From assembly GCA_001310455.1 (NCBI GenBank), contig BAXG01000026.1:1-64000 (forward strand): a stretch of DNA of 64,000 nt. The letters run 5' to 3'. Below, piece by piece: positions 9,085 through 18,169 of this stretch. The stretch's first letter is position 1; the number at the start of each line of letters is the position of its first letter. This DNA is from Photobacterium sp. JCM 19050. Lineage in GTDB: Bacteria > Pseudomonadota > Gammaproteobacteria > Enterobacterales > Vibrionaceae. The translations under genes were made by a program, and so were the position numbers. The notes below the pieces were generated by a model. That model did no database searches, was not told where the DNA came from, and worked only from the letters and a program-made list of their open reading frames with translations.

Positions 9085-9942
9085 ATGGAGATGACCAAAG
9101 CCCGTGCATTCTGGCAGCTGACGCGGATGGACAGGCCCATCGGCTCCCTGCTTTTGTTGTGGCCGACCCTGTGGGCGTTGTTTTCTGCTGCCGGCGGATT
9201 GCCGGATATCGGTGTACTGGCGGTGTTTGTTGCCGGTGTGGTGTTGATGCGTGCTGCCGGATGCGTGATTAACGATTTTGCCGACCGCAATTTCGATGGC
9301 CATGTTAAGCGCACCGCTCAGCGCCCGATGCCTTCCGGGCTTATCAAGGAAAGCGAGGCACTTCTGCTTTTCGCCATTCTTGTTATTGCTGCCTTTGGGT
9401 TGGTGCTGACCCTTAACTGGCTCACCATCAAGCTTTCTGTTATCGCCCTTCTCCTTGCCTCCGCTTACCCCTTTATGAAGCGGTATACCCATCTCCCGCA
9501 GGTGGTGCTCGGTGCAGCATTCGGTTGGTCAATTCCCATGGCGTTTGCCGCAGAAGCCGGATACTTGCCCCCTTCTGCCTGGATCCTTTTCTTTGCCAAT
9601 GTCCTGTGGACTGTGGCCTATGATACCCAGTATGCCATGGTTGATCGCGATGACGACCTCAAGGTTGGTATCAAGTCTACCGCTATCCTCTTCGGGCGTT
9701 GGGACAAAATTGCGGTGGGTATACTCCAGTTGATGACCGTACTGATGCTGACAGTCTTCGGCTGGCTTTCCGGACTCGGTGGAGTGTTTTACTGGAGCCT
9801 GCTGATTGCCGCTGGCCTCTTTGTTTACCAGCAACAACTTATCCGCCACCGCGAGCGTGATGACTGCTTCAAGGCATTTCTCAACAACAATTATGTCGGC
9901 ATGGTGGTCTTTGTGGGAATCGCGGTGAGTACGCTTTTCTGA
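9085..9942 (+). CDS. ubiA: 4-hydroxybenzoate octaprenyltransferase UbiA
   Basis: A polytopic membrane prenyltransferase that attaches the octaprenyl tail to 4-hydroxybenzoate. I chose the ATG at 9085 ([20 protein letters not shown]) because AAGGAGAG lies about 10 bases upstream; the longer frame from 9052 would start inside ubiC. The two Asp-rich motifs that bind Mg-prenyl diphosphate are visible: [10 protein letters not shown] (first) and [20 protein letters not shown] (second). Length, 285 residues, equals the family norm. It is the last gene of the ubiC-ubiA pair and runs towards the convergent plsB. Confidence 0.96.
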   Translation: MEMTKARAFWQLTRMDRPIGSLLLLWPTLWALFSAAGGLPDIGVLAVFVAGVVLMRAAGCVINDFADRNFDGHVKRTAQRPMPSGLIKESEALLLFAILVIAAFGLVLTLNWLTIKLSVIALLLASAYPFMKRYTHLPQVVLGAAFGWSIPMAFAAEAGYLPPSAWILFFANVLWTVAYDTQYAMVDRDDDLKVGIKSTAILFGRWDKIAVGILQLMTVLMLTVFGWLSGLGGVFYWSLLIAAGLFVYQQQLIRHRERDDCFKAFLNNNYVGMVVFVGIAVSTLF

Positions 9943-9985
9943 GTCGATGTTTGGTGGCAGTTAGGTACTAACAGGTCTTCAAACG

Positions 9986-10015
9986 AGGTTCTGGGAAGAT
10001 AAGGTCCCAGAACCT
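9986..10015. terminator. Long inverted repeat after ubiA, probable terminator
   Basis: AGGTTCTGGGA (9986-9996) and TCCCAGAACCT (10005-10015) form a perfect 11-bp stem with an 8-base loop between convergent ubiA and plsB. There is no clear T run, so termination efficiency is uncertain. Confidence 0.5.
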
Positions 10016-10063
10016 GGATAAATATAAGCCCTTGAACAACTGAGCCTATCATTCAAAATCCTT

Positions 10064-10140
10064 AAGGACCAAGGACCAAGGACCAAGGACCAAGGACCAA
10101 GGACCAAGGACCAAGGACCAAGGACCAAGGACCAAGGACC
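10064..10140. repeat. Heptanucleotide tandem repeat, 11 copies of AAGGACC
   Basis: Eleven perfect copies of the 7-bp unit AAGGACC occupy 77 bases, ending six bases before the plsB stop codon. This is in the convergent ubiA/plsB gap. Perfect copies indicate recent slippage expansion, so copy number probably varies between strains. Other 7-bp arrays with different units occur at 19 kb, 27.7 kb and 40.9 kb. Confidence 0.95.
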
Positions 10141-10146
10141 CCGTGT

Positions 10147-12639
10147 TTACTGCTTTTCAGCTTCCAGCTGTTTGGTATCAGTGGTTTCTTCCACCTTGCA
10201 GCAATCTTCTTCAGGCTCTTCAGACTGGCTGAGAATGGCCTGGATAGTGAGCTTCACTTCCGGGGAAACCAGCCGGGTGACCAGCTTTTGCAGGCGCTCC
10301 ATCGGCTGGGTAACCGCATGGGCGTCACTGTCTACGTATCCCAGACGACGCAAGGTATCGACGAAGGTAGCGAACACGCCCTTGTCGAAAAACTCCGGCG
10401 CGTTAATGCCGTGCAGGCGGCTCAGGCGTTGAGCCAGCATCTGACTCTGTTTCTCCAGCTCACCCCGGGTGATTTCCGGCTCGTGGCTATAGATGGTCAG
10501 GGTGATGGCATAACGTTGCAGGGTTTCACCGATGATGCGGCCAAGCAACTGTGTATCGCCAAGGCGCGCCGGGTTCAGTTTCACGCGCTCGCCGTCGATG
10601 CACAGCAGTTTCTGGCGTACTAATTCCTCAATACACGCATCGAGGTAAGCCGGGAAGCTTTCTTCATCAAAGCGCAGGAACAGCTCGGCCTTCAGCAGGG
10701 GATAGAGAGTGTTCACTGCTTCTTTCAGCGCGTCCAGCTTGATAGTGCCACGCTGGACAACCACGTTTGCCACCAAAGACGGAATCGCCACCAGGTGGAT
10801 GATGTTGTTGCGGTAGTACGTCATCAGGATTGCCTGCTGGCGGTCCAGAGAGATAATTTCGCCCAGTGAATCCTTGTCCACCTCGAACTTGTTCAGGCTC
10901 AAAGCGTGGTCGATCATCTCACTGACAGGCTGCTCCGGCAGGGTCGAGCTGTCAGAGTAAGGTACGTTGCCAAGCAGTTCGATAAACACCTTCAACTGGC
11001 TTTCCAGCGCTTCACGGCTCAGCGCTTTCTGGCGTGAAGCCAGTAGGGCAAGGCCGCAAAGTGTCAGGGCATTGGTGGCCGCTGCATCGTTGATATGGGT
11101 CATCATACGGGTGGCGAGCTTGTCGACAACCGGATTCATCCACTGAGGTTTTTGCGGCTCGATGGAGTTGATGCTGGCTGTCCAGTCCGGCACTTCCTCG
11201 TTCAGGAACTGGTTGACGTGGATTGGCTCACCAAAGTTCACGTAACCCTGGCCGTAGTTGCGCAGCTTGCGAAGAATACCGAGCACCTGGCTGAAGTTTT
11301 CCTTCTCTTTCGGCTTGCCCTGCAGCTCTTTGGCATAGGTCGCCACTTCCATCACGTGTTCGTAACCGATGTACACAGGCACCAGAGTAACCGGACGCTT
11401 GAGGCCACGCAGCATTCCCTGGATGGTCATCGACAGCATGCCGGTTTTCGGCGTCAGCAGACGGCCTGTGCGGGTACGGCCGCCTTCGCTGAAGTATTCC
11501 ACGGAGTAGCCGCGGGCAAACAGTTCAGACAGGTATTCACGGAACACTGTGGAATAGAGCTTGTTGCCCTTGAAACTGCGGCGGATAAAGAACGCACCGC
11601 CACGGCGGAAAATAGGGCCGGCCGGGAAGAAGTTCAGGTTTACGCCGGCGGCGATGTGCGGCGGTACCAGGCCTTCGTGGTAAAGGACATAAGAGAGCAG
11701 CAGGTAGTCCATGTGTGAGCGGTGGCAAGGAACATAAACCAGCTCATGGCCATCCTGCGCCAGTTGGCGGACACGCTCAGCGTTATGGATATTCAGGCCC
11801 TGATAGAGCTTGTTCCACAACCAGCCCAGCACGCGGTCGCCGGTGCGGATAAGGTCATAGGAGAAATCGGCTGCGATCTCTTCCAGCATATCAATGGCTT
11901 CTTTGCGCACTTTCTCAACCGGCACCTTGCGGCTGGCTGCTTCGTCCTGCACCACTTTTTCAATCGCCGGTGAGTTCAGCAGGTGCTTGAACAGGGCGTG
12001 GCGGTTTGGCAGTTTCGGGCCGGATGCTGCCAGCTTCTGGCGGGCAAAGTGGATACGCGCGACACGGGCTAGTTTATGTGCAATGGCGCTGTCGGTACCG
12101 TGTTGGTCAGCCATGTAACGCAGGGATACTGCCGGGCTGATTCGCACCATGGAGTCGCGGCCAAGGGTAAGAACCGCCCAGAATTTTTCCAGTCCGTTGT
12201 ACGAGCGCAGCGGGGTGCGCATGTCTTCTTCGCGGCCCGGTTTGCGGCTCCACACCACTGACGCCGGAACCAGTTGGATATCAAGCTCGCTGTCACGCTT
12301 GTGAAGATCCAGCAGGTCAGTAAAGAGCTCCAGTGATGATTTTGGCAGGTCTTTGTCACGGGAAAGCAGTTTGCGGCCGTTTGACAGAAACACAAACCGG
12401 CGCAGGCGTTTGCCGGCAATTTCCAGCGGTTCGAGCGGATCAGGCAGGCCCTGTTCCTTGCAGTTCAGGCGCAGCGTCAGAAGATCTGAGCTTGAACGGA
12501 ACGGCAGGACATACACCACAGGCCGGCTGAGGTCGAGACCCAGCTGGGTAACGGGATCAGAGGGGATACAATTCCCTTTGACCAGAATAGAGAGCGGTTG
12601 GTTGAGCAATTTATAGTAAAGAGAGCGCCAAGCAGACAT
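10147..12639 (-). CDS. plsB: Glycerol-3-phosphate acyltransferase PlsB
   Basis: The inner-membrane enzyme that makes lysophosphatidic acid from glycerol-3-phosphate and acyl-ACP/acyl-CoA, the first step of phospholipid synthesis. About 830 residues and intact, one of the longest unbroken frames here. The acyltransferase motifs are visible: HRSHMDY (HX4D catalytic), [19 protein letters not shown] and [11 protein letters not shown] selected the ATG at 12639 ([21 protein letters not shown]) because family N-termini look like this. The frame could extend to 12741 but lacks similarity there. It is transcribed divergently from lexA across a 393-base gap, and converges on ubiA. Confidence 0.96.
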   Translation of the reverse strand: MSAWRSLYYKLLNQPLSILVKGNCIPSDPVTQLGLDLSRPVVYVLPFRSSSDLLTLRLNCKEQGLPDPLEPLEIAGKRLRRFVFLSNGRKLLSRDKDLPKSSLELFTDLLDLHKRDSELDIQLVPASVVWSRKPGREEDMRTPLRSYNGLEKFWAVLTLGRDSMVRISPAVSLRYMADQHGTDSAIAHKLARVARIHFARQKLAASGPKLPNRHALFKHLLNSPAIEKVVQDEAASRKVPVEKVRKEAIDMLEEIAADFSYDLIRTGDRVLGWLWNKLYQGLNIHNAERVRQLAQDGHELVYVPCHRSHMDYLLLSYVLYHEGLVPPHIAAGVNLNFFPAGPIFRRGGAFFIRRSFKGNKLYSTVFREYLSELFARGYSVEYFSEGGRTRTGRLLTPKTGMLSMTIQGMLRGLKRPVTLVPVYIGYEHVMEVATYAKELQGKPKEKENFSQVLGILRKLRNYGQGYVNFGEPIHVNQFLNEEVPDWTASINSIEPQKPQWMNPVVDKLATRMMTHINDAAATNALTLCGLALLASRQKALSREALESQLKVFIELLGNVPYSDSSTLPEQPVSEMIDHALSLNKFEVDKDSLGEIISLDRQQAILMTYYRNNIIHLVAIPSLVANVVVQRGTIKLDALKEAVNTLYPLLKAELFLRFDEESFPAYLDACIEELVRQKLLCIDGERVKLNPARLGDTQLLGRIIGETLQRYAITLTIYSHEPEITRGELEKQSQMLAQRLSRLHGINAPEFFDKGVFATFVDTLRRLGYVDSDAHAVTQPMERLQKLVTRLVSPEVKLTIQAILSQSEEPEEDCCKVEETTDTKQLEAEKQ

Positions 12640-13032
12640 GCTTTTTTTAGCCTCAATGTTATTCAAGTGACGGGTAGCCCCATCGGTTCCATTTTCGGGC
12701 ATGGTAAAACCCGGTGTTCCGTGCATCAGTATGGCACCCATTCCCGGTGAGGAGTGGTGCTATACGGTTACAGAGAACCCGGAAATTCGACAAGTGGGAG
12801 ATTTTCCAACTGGTCGGTGCAGTAGGATAGCAGAAACCGGGTGCTAACTTGCAGCCATATGACATGAATTCTCGCCAATCGGCAAAAATCGCCGCCGGAA
12901 TGACTGTATCAATTGAATATGACAGTCGGCGAAAAGAAATGCGATATGAACAAGAAATCAGCACTTTGTCTTTCCATTACGTGAAACACTGGATATACTC
13001 ACAGTTAACTGTATAAAAAGACAGGTTCTGAT
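12640..13032. promoter_or_regulatory. plsB-lexA divergent intergenic region
   Basis: A 393-base gap with no convincing coding frame. The right end holds the lexA promoter with two SOS boxes. The left end must hold the plsB promoter, but no clear sigma-70 match is evident. No dgkA gene is present between plsB and lexA, unlike in E. coli. Confidence 0.7.
12989..13024. promoter_or_regulatory. Two LexA (SOS) boxes upstream of lexA
   Basis: The site at 13009-13024 is a perfect CTGT-N8-ACAG box (CTGTATAAAAAGACAG). A second, imperfect site (CTGG-N8-ACAG) lies at 12989-13004, 20 bases upstream centre to centre. E. coli lexA also has two adjacent boxes. This supports LexA autoregulation; the nearer box ends nine bases before the start codon. 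Confidence 0.88.
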
Positions 13033-13655
13033 ATGAAGCCGTTAACGGAAAGACAGCAGCAAGTCCTTGATCTCATCAAGGCAAAGATCGACGACGCCGG
13101 CATGCCGCCGACTCGCGCGGAAATTGCCCGGGAACTGGCTTCCGCTCTGCCAATGCCGCCGAGGAACACCTGAAGGCACTGGCCCGTAAAGGTGTCATTG
13201 AAATTGTACCGGGTGCCTCCCGTGGTATCCGTCTGCTGATTGAAGATGAAGCAGCCAATGACGAACCAGGCTTGCCATTAATTGGCCGGGTTGCTGCCGG
13301 TGAGCCTATTCTGGCGCAAGAGCATGTGGAAACCCATTACCAGGTTGACCCGGGCCTGTTTAAGCCGAATGCAGATTTCCTGCTGCGGGTTAACGGCATG
13401 AGTATGAAAGACATCGGCATCATGGACGGCGATTTGCTGGCGGTGCACAAAACCCAGGATGTCCGTAACGGCCAGGTTGTGGTTGCGCGTGTCGAGGAAG
13501 ATGTCACCGTGAAGCGTTTCGAGCGTAAAGGCTCCCAGGTGATCCTCCATGCTGAAAACGAAGAGTTCAAACCAATTGTCGTTGACCTCGGCTCACAGCA
13601 CCTGACGATTGAAGGATTGGCTGTAGGTGTGATCCGTAACGCAGATTGGATGTAA
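13033..13655 (+). CDS. lexA: SOS repressor LexA (1 frame break)
   Basis: LexA represses SOS genes and self-cleaves when RecA is activated. The N-terminal winged helix reads [20 protein letters not shown] ... [28 protein letters not shown] once a G lost near 13137 is restored. The cleavage site (VAAGEPI), the catalytic serine in [14 protein letters not shown] and the lysine in [14 protein letters not shown] are all present. Length after repair is 207 residues, normal for the family. It is preceded by two SOS boxes and followed by a terminator, so it is monocistronic. Confidence 0.96.
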
Positions 13656-13697
13656 CAGCGTTCAAACCATTGTTGGTCAACTGCAAAAGCGTTTTCC

Positions 13698-13730
13698 AAG
13701 CCCGGCCTCTTTGCCGGGCTTTCTGTTTTT
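13698..13730 (+). terminator. Intrinsic terminator after lexA
   Basis: AAGCCCGGC pairs with GCCGGGCTT around a 6-base loop, followed by a T-rich tail to 13730. Confidence 0.85.
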
Positions 13731-13775
13731 GGTAGGGCAGTAAAACCTATGAGGATAAACTCGCGCAATAACTGT

Positions 13776-13804
13776 TTGCGAAAGTAAATGATAACCATTA
13801 TCAT
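13776..13804 (+). promoter_or_regulatory. Fur box overlapping a sigma-70 promoter
   Basis: GTAAATGATAACCATTATC at 13784-13802 matches 16 of 19 positions of the Fur box consensus. It sits between TTGCGA (13776-13781) and TATCAT (13799-13804), which are 17 bases apart, so iron-loaded Fur would block the promoter directly. Predicted transcription starts near 13811, about 20 bases before the GTG of the methyltransferase gene. Confidence 0.85.
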
Positions 13805-13829
13805 CTCATAAGATCAGGGAGAGGATAAT

Positions 13830-14642
13830 GTGAACCCGAATGTGACCAGACCAAAAGCAAACCAGTTTCGCATCCCTTCGCGGTTGCTGGAGCCCTTGTG
13901 GCTTCGCAGCCGGGAAAGCCTCGTCGATAACGGTCAGGTCTACGATCCTGTTGCTGCAACAGCTTGCCGTCAGTGCAAGTTAAACCCCGATTGTCTTAAG
14001 GGCAATATCGACCAGAAACAGCTCCTTTACACCACCCTTGCAGCCCAGTGCGATGCGGTGGTCAGCCAGTTTATGAAGCGCCATCCCAGCGGTTGGGTTG
14101 TAAACGTCGGCTGTGGGTTGGACACTCGCTTTTTCCGCCTTGATAACGGCCGTTGCCGCTGGCTTGAACTCGATATTGATGAAAATTTGCTGTGGCGTCA
14201 GAAGTTATTCCACCGCAGTGAACGCTACCAGATGCATTGCGGATCAGTAAACAACCTGGACTGGCTGCAATCGTTTCCCATCCGAGATGGCGAACCCCTT
14301 ATGGTAGTGTGTGAACTGGCGCTGTTGGGCTGCAATATGGCGCAACTGACGGCATTTCTTCATGCTCTTGGCCGCCGCTTCCGCCAGTTTGAAGCCTGTT
14401 TCGTTGTGGCAGGAGACCTGTGTGAAAGCCGCCCCGGCAAGCTGATGGGCTGCGACAGCTATGCCCACGGGCTGAAAGACCCACATTGCCTGCTGAACCT
14501 GATTCCCTGGGCAGATTCGATGACGTTACACTCCCCGATTGATAAACCATGTATGCGCTGGCGGATATGGCAACGGCTGCTTAACCGTATCAATTTCCTC
14601 AAATATCGCGTCACACCTGTGGTAATACATCTCAATGTTTAA
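13830..14642 (+). CDS. Iron-regulated SAM-dependent methyltransferase (leucine carboxyl methyltransferase-like)
   Basis: A 270-residue protein. I chose the GTG at 13830 because a GGGAG ribosome site lies about 10 bases upstream; the adjacent ATG is followed at once by a stop. Residues 89-104 (WVVNVGCGLDTRFFRL) form the SAM-binding motif I of the LCM/Ppm1-type class I methyltransferases, and WLELDID is motif II. Before this, residues 46-55 hold a C-x2-C-x5-C cluster (ACRQCKLNPDCLKG) that may bind metal. A Fur box overlaps its promoter, so it should be made under iron starvation. No siderophore synthesis or transport genes adjoin it. Substrate unknown; members of this superfamily methylate small-molecule or protein carboxylates. 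Confidence 0.85.
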   Translation: MNPNVTRPKANQFRIPSRLLEPLWLRSRESLVDNGQVYDPVAATACRQCKLNPDCLKGNIDQKQLLYTTLAAQCDAVVSQFMKRHPSGWVVNVGCGLDTRFFRLDNGRCRWLELDIDENLLWRQKLFHRSERYQMHCGSVNNLDWLQSFPIRDGEPLMVVCELALLGCNMAQLTAFLHALGRRFRQFEACFVVAGDLCESRPGKLMGCDSYAHGLKDPHCLLNLIPWADSMTLHSPIDKPCMRWRIWQRLLNRINFLKYRVTPVVIHLNV

Positions 14643-14824
14643 GGTGTTGTCTCGCTTTTGAGTTTTTGTGATCCCCTCTTGAAGATGTACTGAGCAATTT
14701 TTGTTCTTTCCCCAATTCTTTCCTAACTTAATTATGTAAATAAAAAGTTAAATCATTATCGGCGGTTACGCGACTATCTAAATGGGGCGTGCGTTTTTTT
14801 CGGGCAATTGTCCAGGGAGGAAAT

Positions 14825-15973
14825 GTGATCACGCGGATTTTAGCCGGGTTACCGGCATTGTTTATCGTGACTGCTCAGGCTGTCGGGAACAGCGGCTTGC
14901 AGCTCAACATGACTCAGGGTGTCACAGAAATCAGCCGGCAGGTTTACGACCTGCATATGACAATTCTGTACATCTGTGTCGCTATTGGTGTGGTGGTGTT
15001 CGGTGCAATGTTCTGGGCAATCATCCATCACCGGAAATCCAAGGGAGCCGAAGCGGCGACCTTCCATGAGAGTACCAAGGTCGAGATTATCTGGACCCTG
15101 ATACCTTTCCTGATTCTTATCTCTATGGCTGTGCCGGCCACTCAGGTTCTGTTGGCAATGGACGATACCAGCGAACCGGATCTGACCGTTCTGGTTACGG
15201 GCTCCCAGTGGAAGTGGCACTACAGCTACTTCGAAGAGGACGTGGAGTTCTTTTCCCTGCTGGCATCTTCCCAGGCACAGATCAATAACGAACGCGAAAA
15301 GCGGGAAACGTATCTGATTGAAGTCGACAAACCGCTGGTGCTGCCAACGGGCAAGAAAGTGCGTTTCCTGATCACGTCGCAGGACGTTATCCACTCCTGG
15401 TGGGTACCGGATTTTGCGGTGAAAAAGGATGCCAACCCCGGTTTTATCAATGAGGCTTGGACCAAAATTGATGACCCCGGTATCTACCGCGGGCAGTGTG
15501 CCGAGTTGTGTGGCAAGGACCACGGCTTTATGCCGATTGTTGTTGTGGCAAAAGAGCCGGGCGAGTTTGATTCCTGGCTGACCGAGACCCGTGTTGCCCA
15601 GCAACAAGCGGCAGAGGAAGAAAAACGCCTGCTTGATATGCAGATGTCCGAGGAAGAGCTGATGACGGTGGGTGAGAAAGTGTATGCCTCCCGCTGCGCC
15701 GCTTGCCACCAGGCAAACGGTGAGGGTCTTGCCGGCGTCTTCCCGCCACTTGCCGGAGCCGAGGTCGCAGTGAATAAGGATCGCCTTCTTGACCACATGA
15801 ACGTGGTTATTCACGGCCAGGCCGGAACGGCGATGCAGGCCTTTGGTGAACAGCTGAGCCTGAAAGAGCTGGCGGCGGTCATTACCTACGAGCGGAATGC
15901 CTGGGGCAATGATACCGGTGAGCTGATTCAGGCCGCACAAGTCCAGGCTGTGCTGGACGGTAAAGGATTATAG
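14825..15973 (+). CDS. coxB: Cytochrome c oxidase subunit II with fused cytochrome c domain
   Basis: Subunit II accepts electrons at the binuclear CuA centre. I place the start at GTG 14825 (CAGGGAGG five bases upstream); a frame from 14789 exists but lacks a ribosome site. A signal/membrane anchor is followed by two transmembrane helices. The CuA ligands are visible in HSWWVPDFAVKK and CAELCGKDHGFMPI. After residue ~285 comes an extra domain with the heme-c motif CAACH and a later methionine-containing segment (AGTAMQAFG), so this is a caa3-type subunit. First gene of the cox operon, 10 bases before coxA. Intact. Confidence 0.95.
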   Translation: MITRILAGLPALFIVTAQAVGNSGLQLNMTQGVTEISRQVYDLHMTILYICVAIGVVVFGAMFWAIIHHRKSKGAEAATFHESTKVEIIWTLIPFLILISMAVPATQVLLAMDDTSEPDLTVLVTGSQWKWHYSYFEEDVEFFSLLASSQAQINNEREKRETYLIEVDKPLVLPTGKKVRFLITSQDVIHSWWVPDFAVKKDANPGFINEAWTKIDDPGIYRGQCAELCGKDHGFMPIVVVAKEPGEFDSWLTETRVAQQQAAEEEKRLLDMQMSEEELMTVGEKVYASRCAACHQANGEGLAGVFPPLAGAEVAVNKDRLLDHMNVVIHGQAGTAMQAFGEQLSLKELAAVITYERNAWGNDTGELIQAAQVQAVLDGKGL

Positions 15974-15983
15974 GAGAAGGGTA

Positions 15984-17573
15984 ATGACTGACATGACGCC
16001 GGATCAGGTCGGGCACGACCACGACCATGATCACAAGCCGAAAGGCATCATGCGCTGGATACTGACCACCAACCACAAAGACATCGGTACCATGTATCTG
16101 GTGTTCAGCTTCACCATGTTTCTGCTCGGCGGAGCGATGGCGCTGGTTATCCGTGCCGAGTTGTTCCAGCCCGGCCTTCAGCTGGTGGAGCCGAATTTCT
16201 TCAATCAGATGACAACGGTACACGGGCTTATCATGGTATTCGGTGCGGTGATGCCGGCCTTTACCGGACTGGCTAACTGGATGGTGCCCATGATGATAGG
16301 GGCACCGGATATGGCGCTGCCCCGGATGAACAACTGGAGCTTTTGGATCCTGCCTTTTGCCTTCCTGATGCTCATTATGTCGCTGTTTATGGAAGGAGGC
16401 GGCCCCAACTTTGGCTGGACCTTCTACGCACCGCTTTCCACCACTTACAGCCCCGACAGCACCGCGCTCTTTGTGTTTGCCGTCCACATTATGGGGATGA
16501 GCTCCATCATGGGGGCGATCAACGTTATCGTTACCATCATGAACCTGCGCGCACCGGGTATGACGTACATGAAAATGCCGCTGTTTGTCTGGACCTGGTT
16601 TATCACTGCGTTTCTGCTGATTGCGGTGATGCCGGTACTGGCCGGTGCGGTGACCATGATTCTGACCGACAAATACTTTGGCACCAGCTTCTTTGATGCA
16701 GCCGGAGGCGGGGATCCGGTGATGTTCCAGCATATTTTCTGGTTCTTTGGGCACCCAGAGGTGTACATCATGATCCTGCCGAGTTTCGGCATTATCTCGG
16801 CCATTGTCCCGACGTTTTCACGCAAGCCGCTGTTCGGTTATGCCTCTATGGTTTACGCGACGGCATCCATTGCCGGCCTTAGCTTTATCGTGTGGGCACA
16901 CCACATGTTTACCACGGGGATGCCGGTCGCCGGGGCGCTGTTCTTTATGTACTGCACCATGCTGATATCGGTGCCAACCGGGGTGAAGGTGTTCAACTGG
17001 GTCGCCACCATGTGGCGGGGATCTCTGACCTTTGAAGTCCCGATGTTGTTTGCCATCGCCTTTATTGTGCTGTTTACCATTGGCGGATTTTCGGGGCTGA
17101 TGCTGGCGATAACGCCGGCTGACTTCCAGTACCACGACACCTACTTCGTGGTTGCCCACTTCCACTATGTGCTGGTATCCGGGGCGATATTCTCCATCAT
17201 GGCCGCCGCGTATTACTGGCTGCCCAAATGGACGGGGCACATGTACGACGAGCGGCTGGCGAAGTGGCATTTCTGGTGCTCGCTGATATCAGTAAACGTC
17301 CTTTTCTTCCCCATGCACTTTGTCGGGCTGGCGGGTATGCCGCGCCGTATCCCGGACTACGCACTGCAATTTGCGGACATCAATGCGATTGTTTCTGTCG
17401 GCGCGTTTGCCTTCGGATTCTCGCAACTGATTTTCCTCGCCGTGGTCGTCAAGTGCGCGCGAGGTGGCGAAAAATCCCCGGCCAAGACCTGGGAAGGTGC
17501 GGAAGGACTGGAGTGGACTGTGCCGTCTCCGGCGCCTTACCACACCTTCAGCACACCGCCGAAAGTGGATTAA
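15984..17573 (+). CDS. coxA: Cytochrome c oxidase subunit I
   Basis: The catalytic heme-copper subunit, 529 residues with 12 transmembrane helices. The low-spin heme histidine is in TTVHGLIMVF. WFFGHPEVYIMILPSFGIIS carries the CuB histidine, the cross-linked tyrosine and the E/PEVY motif of A-type oxidases; HHMFTTG provides the other two CuB histidines. VVAHFHYVL holds the two heme-iron histidines. The N-terminus is unusual in carrying an alternating His/Asp stretch (HDHDHDH) at residues 10-16, which could bind copper. Follows coxB by 10 bases with GGAGAAGG as ribosome site. Intact. Confidence 0.97.
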   Translation: MTDMTPDQVGHDHDHDHKPKGIMRWILTTNHKDIGTMYLVFSFTMFLLGGAMALVIRAELFQPGLQLVEPNFFNQMTTVHGLIMVFGAVMPAFTGLANWMVPMMIGAPDMALPRMNNWSFWILPFAFLMLIMSLFMEGGGPNFGWTFYAPLSTTYSPDSTALFVFAVHIMGMSSIMGAINVIVTIMNLRAPGMTYMKMPLFVWTWFITAFLLIAVMPVLAGAVTMILTDKYFGTSFFDAAGGGDPVMFQHIFWFFGHPEVYIMILPSFGIISAIVPTFSRKPLFGYASMVYATASIAGLSFIVWAHHMFTTGMPVAGALFFMYCTMLISVPTGVKVFNWVATMWRGSLTFEVPMLFAIAFIVLFTIGGFSGLMLAITPADFQYHDTYFVVAHFHYVLVSGAIFSIMAAAYYWLPKWTGHMYDERLAKWHFWCSLISVNVLFFPMHFVGLAGMPRRIPDYALQFADINAIVSVGAFAFGFSQLIFLAVVVKCARGGEKSPAKTWEGAEGLEWTVPSPAPYHTFSTPPKVD

Positions 17574-17582
17574 AGGGGGCTT

Positions 17583-18119
17583 ATGGATACGCAAACGAAA
17601 CCGGATAACCGCAAACCTCTCAGTTGGCTGATTGCCGCAACAGTGGGGATGTTCGGCTTCGCGTTTGCGCTTGTCCCCCTGTACGACGTGTTCTGCGAAA
17701 TAACCGGTATCAACGGAAAAACGGACGATGTGGCCGCTGCCCAATCCAGTCAGGTGGATACATCACGGCTGGTGACGGTGGAGTTTGTCTCCTACATCAA
17801 TCCGGGGCTTGGCTGGGAGTTTGAGCCTGAAGTGAAATCGCTGCAAGTTCACCCGGGACAGACCCGGACCATTAACTACCGGGCGGTCAACCTGTCCGGG
17901 GCTGGTGGAACGGGGCAGGCAGTTCCGTCCGTCACCCCCGGGCTGGCAGCGCAATACCTCAACAAGATTGAGTGTTTCTGCTTTAACAGCCAGCCCCTTG
18001 ATGCCGGGCAGAAAGCCGAATTGCCTCTGATTTTCTATGTTGACCCGGAGATCCCGGATGACATTGAAAGAATGACGCTGGCTTACACCCTTTTTAATGT
18101 CGCCGGGAAGGCGGAATAG
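17583..18119 (+). CDS. ctaG: Cytochrome c oxidase assembly protein CtaG/Cox11
   Basis: A copper chaperone that builds the CuB site of subunit I. 178 residues. One N-terminal transmembrane helix (LSWLIAATVGMFGFAFALVPLYDVFCE) anchors a periplasmic immunoglobulin-like domain. The copper ligands of the family are present as CFCF in the segment NKIECFCFNSQPL near residue 140. The end (VDPEIPDDIERMTLAYTLF) is also diagnostic. Ten bases after coxA and 50 before coxC, so part of the same operon. Confidence 0.96.
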   Translation: MDTQTKPDNRKPLSWLIAATVGMFGFAFALVPLYDVFCEITGINGKTDDVAAAQSSQVDTSRLVTVEFVSYINPGLGWEFEPEVKSLQVHPGQTRTINYRAVNLSGAGGTGQAVPSVTPGLAAQYLNKIECFCFNSQPLDAGQKAELPLIFYVDPEIPDDIERMTLAYTLFNVAGKAE

Positions 18120-18169
18120 CCGCGGGATGCGGCCCAATTTGTTGAAGTGACAACAAGTAAGAGGTCACC

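Noticed and set aside
13100..13260. LexA start inside the frame beginning at 13272
   Set aside because: That would remove the DNA-binding domain, which is present upstream once a G is restored.
15882..16754. Long open frame antisense to coxA (about 290 residues, His/Arg-rich)
   Set aside because: It is the shadow of a conserved GC-rich gene; composition is odd, there is no ribosome site and no domain resemblance.
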